Positions 13,434 through 17,156 of a DNA stretch of 17,156 bases are shown one piece after another. Position 1 is the first letter of the stretch. Every line of letters starts with the position of its first letter. This stretch comes from Oscillospiraceae bacterium (lineage in GTDB: Bacteria; Bacillota; Clostridia; Oscillospirales; Ruminococcaceae). The position numbers and the translations under genes are program-made. The DNA lies in contig JAGPHI010000002.1 of assembly GCA_018055565.1 (NCBI GenBank), positions 1-17,156 of the forward strand, read 5' to 3'. The notes below the pieces were generated by a model, which did no database searches, was not told the DNA's origin, and saw only the letters and a program-made list of their open reading frames with translations.

Positions 13434-15131
13434 ATGAAAATACCCCGCTTAATCAAAAAAGACATCAATCCGCAGGTGCTATGGATGCTTGCACTGGGGC
13501 TTTTTGCCGTAAAGCTGTTTTTGTGCAGCTTCCAGCTGATGTACGCTTCGCCCGATTTATCCCCCATCGACGACACGCTGATGGTAAACCTTGCAAAAAG
13601 CATTGCCGAGGGCAATTGGCTGGGCGAATACAATTGGCTTACGCTTGGCAAGCATGCGTTTTTTGCGTTTTGGCTGGCTTTTTTAAGCACCTTCGGCATC
13701 AATTTTTTAATTGGCGGTCAAGTGCTGTTTGCGCTTTCCTGCTTTGCGCTGCTATGCGCGATAAAACCGCTGTTTAAAACCAATTTGGCGCGGCTTTTTG
13801 TGTTTACCATTGTGCTGTTTACGCCCGCGTCCTGGGCCGAATACACGCTGCGCGTATACCGCGACAATATCTATCCCGCACTGGTGCTTTTGGCGCTTTG
13901 CGGCATTTTGGGCGCATTTGTGCGCATCAAAGAGCCGCCGCGCGCCGCCATTTGGTATTATGTGCTGACGGGCTTTTCGCTTGGTGCCGCGTGGCTTTGC
14001 CATGAAGACAATGCGCTTTTGTTGCCGTTTATCATTGTGGCCACGCTAGTATATCTTTTGGCGCTGTTTTTGGGCAAAGGCATCACGCGCCGCGGCGCAA
14101 GGCTTTTGCAGCTTTGCGTGCCCGCTGCGCTGTTTACACTGTGCATTGGCGGCTGGAGCGCGGCAAACTACGCCCACTACGGGCGCTTTATCGTAAGCGA
14201 TTTCACCGCGAGCGAGTTTCAAAACGCGATGGGCGCTTTATCCCGCGCATATCCCGAAAAGCAAGAGCGTTATTTGCTGCTCCCGCGTGAAACGCGCCTT
14301 GCTTTATATGAAGCATCGCCCACGCTTGCCACCATCGCGCCATATCTTGAAACCGTTGAAATTTACAATGGCTATGGCAGCGTGCCGGATCAAGAGATTC
14401 TTTCCGGCGGCATCCATTGGGCCATTCGCAACGCAGCCGGACAAGCAGGCTATTACGAAACCGCCCAAAAAGCACAGCAGTTTTATCAAGATGTGGCAAA
14501 CGAGGTAAACAGCGCTTGCGATGCGGGCGCATTCCCCGCGGGGCCGCCTGCAAGTGGCGTTTTCGCTCCGTATAAATCGGAATATTTTATACCCACTGTA
14601 AAGGCTTTTGGCGCGCAATTGAAGATGCTGCTTTTGTTTGAACAAACGGCCCCCACCGCCCAGTTATCCATTGCCCGCCCCGACCAAAGCGCCGACTGGG
14701 AAGATTTTATGGCCTGCGAAAGCACCAAAGCCGCCATAGCAGGCACCGACAAGCCCTATTTTGCGCCGCTGAATCGGCTGGCGTATTTTGGCTTAAACAC
14801 GCTAACATGGATACAGCGCATTTTGCTTTGGCCAATGCTGGCGCTTACCTGCGTTTGGGTGTTTGGCTATGTGCGCCGCACGTTTAAAGCGCGCAAAAGC
14901 GGCCTGCCCGCCGATTGTATGGGCACGGTGCTGCTGTTTGGGTTTTTCCTTACAGGGCTTTTGCGCGTGGCGGCCATGTCGTATTTTATGGCGGTTATTT
15001 TTGGCGTGGGGGCTTATCTGATGTATGCATCCGCCGCCTGCGCCCCGATGCTGGCATTTTTGGCCTATTGCACCGCAAAATTTTTAGAAAAGCGCTTTGC
15101 GATAAACAGTGAAGGGACAGTGACGCCATGA
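13434..15131 (+). CDS. Polytopic membrane protein, probable GT-C-type glycosyltransferase
   Basis: A 565-residue membrane protein: N-terminal helix at about 15-36, then an external loop with SPIDDTLMVNLAKSI (43-57) and GEYNWLTLGKHAFFAFWLA, several more helices, a large soluble stretch (about 255-440) and further helices to the C terminus. An acidic pair (Asp46-Asp47) in the first external loop, followed by a tlgK..f..a pattern and RDNIYPALVLL after the next helices, is the arrangement of GT-C glycosyltransferases (PMT/ArnT-like), which use lipid-linked sugars outside the membrane. I do not recognise a named family, so the call is tentative. GAGAGG lies 13 nt before the ATG, a rather long spacing. 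Its stop overlaps the pilT start by 4 bp (ATGA), so the two are translated together. A role in glycosylating pilin or a surface polymer is possible but unproven. Confidence 0.55.
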   Translation: MKIPRLIKKDINPQVLWMLALGLFAVKLFLCSFQLMYASPDLSPIDDTLMVNLAKSIAEGNWLGEYNWLTLGKHAFFAFWLAFLSTFGINFLIGGQVLFALSCFALLCAIKPLFKTNLARLFVFTIVLFTPASWAEYTLRVYRDNIYPALVLLALCGILGAFVRIKEPPRAAIWYYVLTGFSLGAAWLCHEDNALLLPFIIVATLVYLLALFLGKGITRRGARLLQLCVPAALFTLCIGGWSAANYAHYGRFIVSDFTASEFQNAMGALSRAYPEKQERYLLLPRETRLALYEASPTLATIAPYLETVEIYNGYGSVPDQEILSGGIHWAIRNAAGQAGYYETAQKAQQFYQDVANEVNSACDAGAFPAGPPASGVFAPYKSEYFIPTVKAFGAQLKMLLLFEQTAPTAQLSIARPDQSADWEDFMACESTKAAIAGTDKPYFAPLNRLAYFGLNTLTWIQRILLWPMLALTCVWVFGYVRRTFKARKSGLPADCMGTVLLFGFFLTGLLRVAAMSYFMAVIFGVGAYLMYASAACAPMLAFLAYCTAKFLEKRFAINSEGTVTP

Positions 15132-16192
15132 ATTTAGAAGAAATTCTGCGCTTTGCCGCAGAAAGCGAGGCCTCGGATGTATTTATCGTGGCGGGCGGCG
15201 GCGTAAATGTAAAGATATTTGGCCATCTGCACGAAAAAACCGACACGCTCACAGGCGCAGACACCGAGCGCCTTGTTGCGCAGCTGTATCGCATGGCAAA
15301 CCGCGACATCACGCGCCTTGCCAATACAGGCGACGACGATTTTGGCCTTTGCGTTTCTGGCATTAGCCGTTTTCGCGTGTCGGCCTATCGGCAGCAGGGC
15401 ACTTATGCGGCCACGCTGCGCTTAATCCGCGAGGATTTGCCCGATTTTCGCAAGCTGTGCATCCCCGAGGGCATCATGCGTTTGGCCGCAAAGCAAAAAG
15501 GGCTTGTGCTGGTTACAGGCACAACGGGCAGCGGCAAATCCACAACGCTGGCCTGCCTGATTAACGCCATTAACGAGCAGCGCGAGGGGCACATTATCAC
15601 CATAGAGGACCCTGTGGAATATCTGCATCCGCACAAAAAAAGCGTGGTCAGCCAGCGCGAAATTGAAACCGACACCGAAACGTATCTTTCTGCGCTGCGC
15701 GCATGCCTGCGGCAAGCGCCGGATGTGATCCTTGTGGGCGAGATGCGCGATTATGAAACCATCTCGGTTGCCACAACCGCGGCCGAAACGGGGCATCTTG
15801 TGTTTTCTACCTTGCATACGGTGGGCGCAGCCTCTACAATTGACCGTATGATTGACGTGTTCCCCGCGCAGCAGCAAAACCAAATTCGTGCGCAGATTGC
15901 CATGATATTACAAAGCGTAATATCGCAGCAGCTTATACCAACAGTTGACGGAAAACTGGTTGCCGCGTTTGAAATACTGCACACAAACACCGCTATCCGC
16001 AATTTAATACGCGAGGGCAAGGTGTTTCAAATCGACAATTCCATCGCGATGGGGCGCGCCGAAGGCATGATTGGCATGGACAGCAGCATTTACGATTTGT
16101 TTGAAAAGGGCATTATCACAAAAGAAAATGCCATTCGCTATGCCGTTTTGCCCGAACAAATGCGCCGCCGCGTATCGGGCGGGCCGATTTGA
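15128..16192 (+). CDS. pilT: Pilus retraction ATPase PilT
   Basis: A 354-residue secretion ATPase of the usual PilT length, lacking the MshEN domain and zinc cysteines of PilB. Walker A GTTGSGKST (131-139), Asp box TIEDPVEYL (158-166), Walker B VILVGEMRD (200-208), His box HLVFSTLHT (223-231) and the PilT hallmark AIRNLIREGK (289-298) are all intact. It removes pilins from the fibre base through PilC, giving retraction, twitching motility or DNA uptake. It is translationally coupled to the GT-C-like gene (4-bp overlap) and lies on the opposite strand from the pilB/pilC operon. A short weak hairpin region follows. Identification is firm. Confidence 0.96.
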   Translation: MNLEEILRFAAESEASDVFIVAGGGVNVKIFGHLHEKTDTLTGADTERLVAQLYRMANRDITRLANTGDDDFGLCVSGISRFRVSAYRQQGTYAATLRLIREDLPDFRKLCIPEGIMRLAAKQKGLVLVTGTTGSGKSTTLACLINAINEQREGHIITIEDPVEYLHPHKKSVVSQREIETDTETYLSALRACLRQAPDVILVGEMRDYETISVATTAAETGHLVFSTLHTVGAASTIDRMIDVFPAQQQNQIRAQIAMILQSVISQQLIPTVDGKLVAAFEILHTNTAIRNLIREGKVFQIDNSIAMGRAEGMIGMDSSIYDLFEKGIITKENAIRYAVLPEQMRRRVSGGPI

Positions 16193-16242
16193 GTTTGCTT
16201 TATGCCGCAGATATGGCAAAAAATCGCTAAAGCCGCTTGCTA

Positions 16243-16280
16243 ATCGCCCGTTTGGCATGCATGGCACGCAAATGGGCGAT
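16243..16280 (+). other. Hairpin between pilT and prfC
   Basis: ATCGCCCGTTTG (16243-16254) can pair with CAAATGGGCGAT (16269-16280) over 12 positions with one G-U wobble and a 14-nt loop. No U-run follows directly, so it is a weak terminator candidate for pilT or a leader structure of prfC. TATAAC (16286-16291) after it might be a -10 box for prfC, but no -35 is evident. Confidence 0.4.
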
Positions 16281-16298
16281 AGGAATATAACATAATTT

Positions 16299-16304
16299 TG
16301 GAGG
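16299..16304 (+). promoter_or_regulatory. Ribosome binding site deciding the TTG start of prfC
   Basis: TGGAGG stands 7 nt before TTG 16312. The upstream frame has a stop codon at 16288-16290 and no ATG or GTG in between, so TTG is the only reasonable start. Confidence 0.75.
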
Positions 16305-16311
16305 ATTTTTC

Positions 16312-17156
16312 TTGAACGAACTTTTTGAACAAATTGATAAACGGCGCACCTTTGCGATTATCTCCCATCCGGACGCAGGCAAAACCACGCTGACAGAAAA
16401 GCTGCTTTTATACGGGGGCGCCATACAGCTGGCCGGCGCGGTAAAGGGCAAAAAGTCTGCGCGTCACGCCGTAAGCGACTGGATGGAAATTGAAAAGCAG
16501 CGCGGTATCTCGGTAACAAGCTCTGTGATGCAGTTTAATTACAAGGATTTTTGCATCAATATTTTGGACACCCCCGGCCATCAGGACTTTTCCGAGGATA
16601 CCTATCGCACCTTGATGGCGGCCGACAGCGCCGTGATGGTGATCGACGCCGCAAAGGGCGTGGAAAACCAAACCAAAAAGCTGTTTAAGGTGTGTGTGCT
16701 GCGCAATATCCCCATTTTTACATTTGTAAATAAGATGGACCGCGAGGCGCGAAACCCCTTTGACCTTTTGGAAGAAATTGAAAGCGTTTTAGGCATCGAA
16801 ACCTACCCGATGAACTGGCCCATCGGCTCCGGCAAGGAATTTAAAGGCGTGTATGACCGCGAGAAAAAAGAGATTGTCACCTTTAAGGCCGCCGCGCGCA
16901 CAGGGCAAACGCAGGTAGAGGCCGTGGCCGCACATTTGGGCGATACCAATTTAGACGCGCTTTTAACAGCGCCTTTGCACCAAACTTTATCGGATGATAT
17001 CGAGCTTTTAGATGGCGCTGCGTATGATTTTGATTTAGAAAAAGTGCAAAACGGCAAGCTGACACCCGTGTTTTTCGGCTCGGCGCTGACCAATTTTGGT
17101 GTAGAGCCGTTTTTGGCCGATTTTTTACGCCTCACCTCCTCCCCGCTGCCCCGCAA
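16312..17156 (+). CDS. prfC: Peptide chain release factor 3, N-terminal half (3' end outside window)
   Basis: A frame of 281 complete codons open to the window edge, about half of the usual 520-530 residues. It begins TTG-AAC-GAA (start Met, then [20 protein letters not shown]). The GTPase motifs are G1 SHPDAGKT, the switch I region with [20 protein letters not shown]3 DTPGHQDF, G4 NKMD and the RF3-typical [12 protein letters not shown] near the edge. [18 protein letters not shown] distinguishes RF3 from EF-G and LepA. RF3 is a cytoplasmic GTPase that recycles RF1/RF2 from the ribosome after peptide release. It is probably transcribed separately from the pilT operon; 119 bp separate the two. 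No frameshift is seen in the visible part. Confidence 0.95.
   Translation, partial: MNELFEQIDKRRTFAIISHPDAGKTTLTEKLLLYGGAIQLAGAVKGKKSARHAVSDWMEIEKQRGISVTSSVMQFNYKDFCINILDTPGHQDFSEDTYRTLMAADSAVMVIDAAKGVENQTKKLFKVCVLRNIPIFTFVNKMDREARNPFDLLEEIESVLGIETYPMNWPIGSGKEFKGVYDREKKEIVTFKAAARTGQTQVEAVAAHLGDTNLDALLTAPLHQTLSDDIELLDGAAYDFDLEKVQNGKLTPVFFGSALTNFGVEPFLADFLRLTSSPLPR

Noticed and set aside
12896..13777. 293-codon plus-strand frame across the end of the MFS gene and the start of the GT-like gene
   Set aside because: It overlaps two genes with clear membrane-protein composition in other frames and is rich in His/Arg/Cys as expected for a shifted frame.
16253..16291. prfC promoter from TTGGCA to TATAAC
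   Set aside because: TTGGCA (16252-16257) and TATAAC (16286-16291) are 28 bp apart, far too wide for a sigma-A promoter.
1..17156. CRISPR array, tRNA or rRNA genes, insertion sequence or prophage
   Set aside because: No regularly spaced repeats, no cloverleaf-like sequence, no transposase or integrase reading frame and no terminal inverted repeats were seen; the window reads as ordinary chromosomal operons.

Overview
The window looks like chromosomal DNA of a low-to-mid GC Gram-positive bacterium, most likely a Clostridia-type Bacillota. The reasons are strong AGGAGG-type ribosome binding sites, a YtrA-type GntR repressor coupled to an ABC exporter, several TTG starts with good Shine-Dalgarno sequences, and a monoderm-style type IV pilus set with no secretin or pilot-protein gene in view. 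I cannot name a genus.

Layout. (1) 1-1202, minus: the 5' 400 codons of a UMF1-family (Atg22-like) MFS permease, running off the left edge. (2) 1203-1467: divergent control region with a perfect 38-bp palindrome sitting on the promoter of the next operon. (3) 1468-3301, plus: three overlapping genes, a YtrA-family GntR repressor, an ABC ATPase and a six-helix ABC permease. (4) 3312-3358: long hairpin between convergent operons. (5) 11785-3368, minus: an eight-gene type IV pilus/T2SS-like operon in the order PilM-PilN fusion (GspL-like), PilO/GspM-like, prepilin peptidase, PilB/GspE ATPase, PilC/GspF platform, two small prepilins, and a 531-residue PilX/GspK-like protein with a probable beta-solenoid. 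(6) 11786-12104: AT-rich divergent control region. (7) 12105-16192, plus: GPH/SLC45-like MFS sugar transporter, GT-C-like polytopic membrane protein, and the pilus retraction ATPase PilT. (8) 16312 to the end, plus: first half of peptide chain release factor 3 (prfC), TTG start.

How the parts may work together. The minus-strand operon holds the cytoplasmic and inner-membrane machine (PilB, PilC, PilMN, PilO), the processing peptidase and three prepilins that look like minor or tip subunits. A clear major pilin is not in the window. PilT lies just across the divergent region, translationally coupled to a possible membrane glycosyltransferase, so extension and retraction genes sit on two opposed transcripts that share one control region.

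Most notable observation: the palindrome upstream of the YtrA-type regulator is built of four 8-bp half-sites. Thirteen bases of its right arm recur exactly at 11996-12008, over the likely transcription start of the MFS-GT-PilT transcript. This suggests, but does not prove, that the ABC-exporter repressor also controls the pilT transcript.
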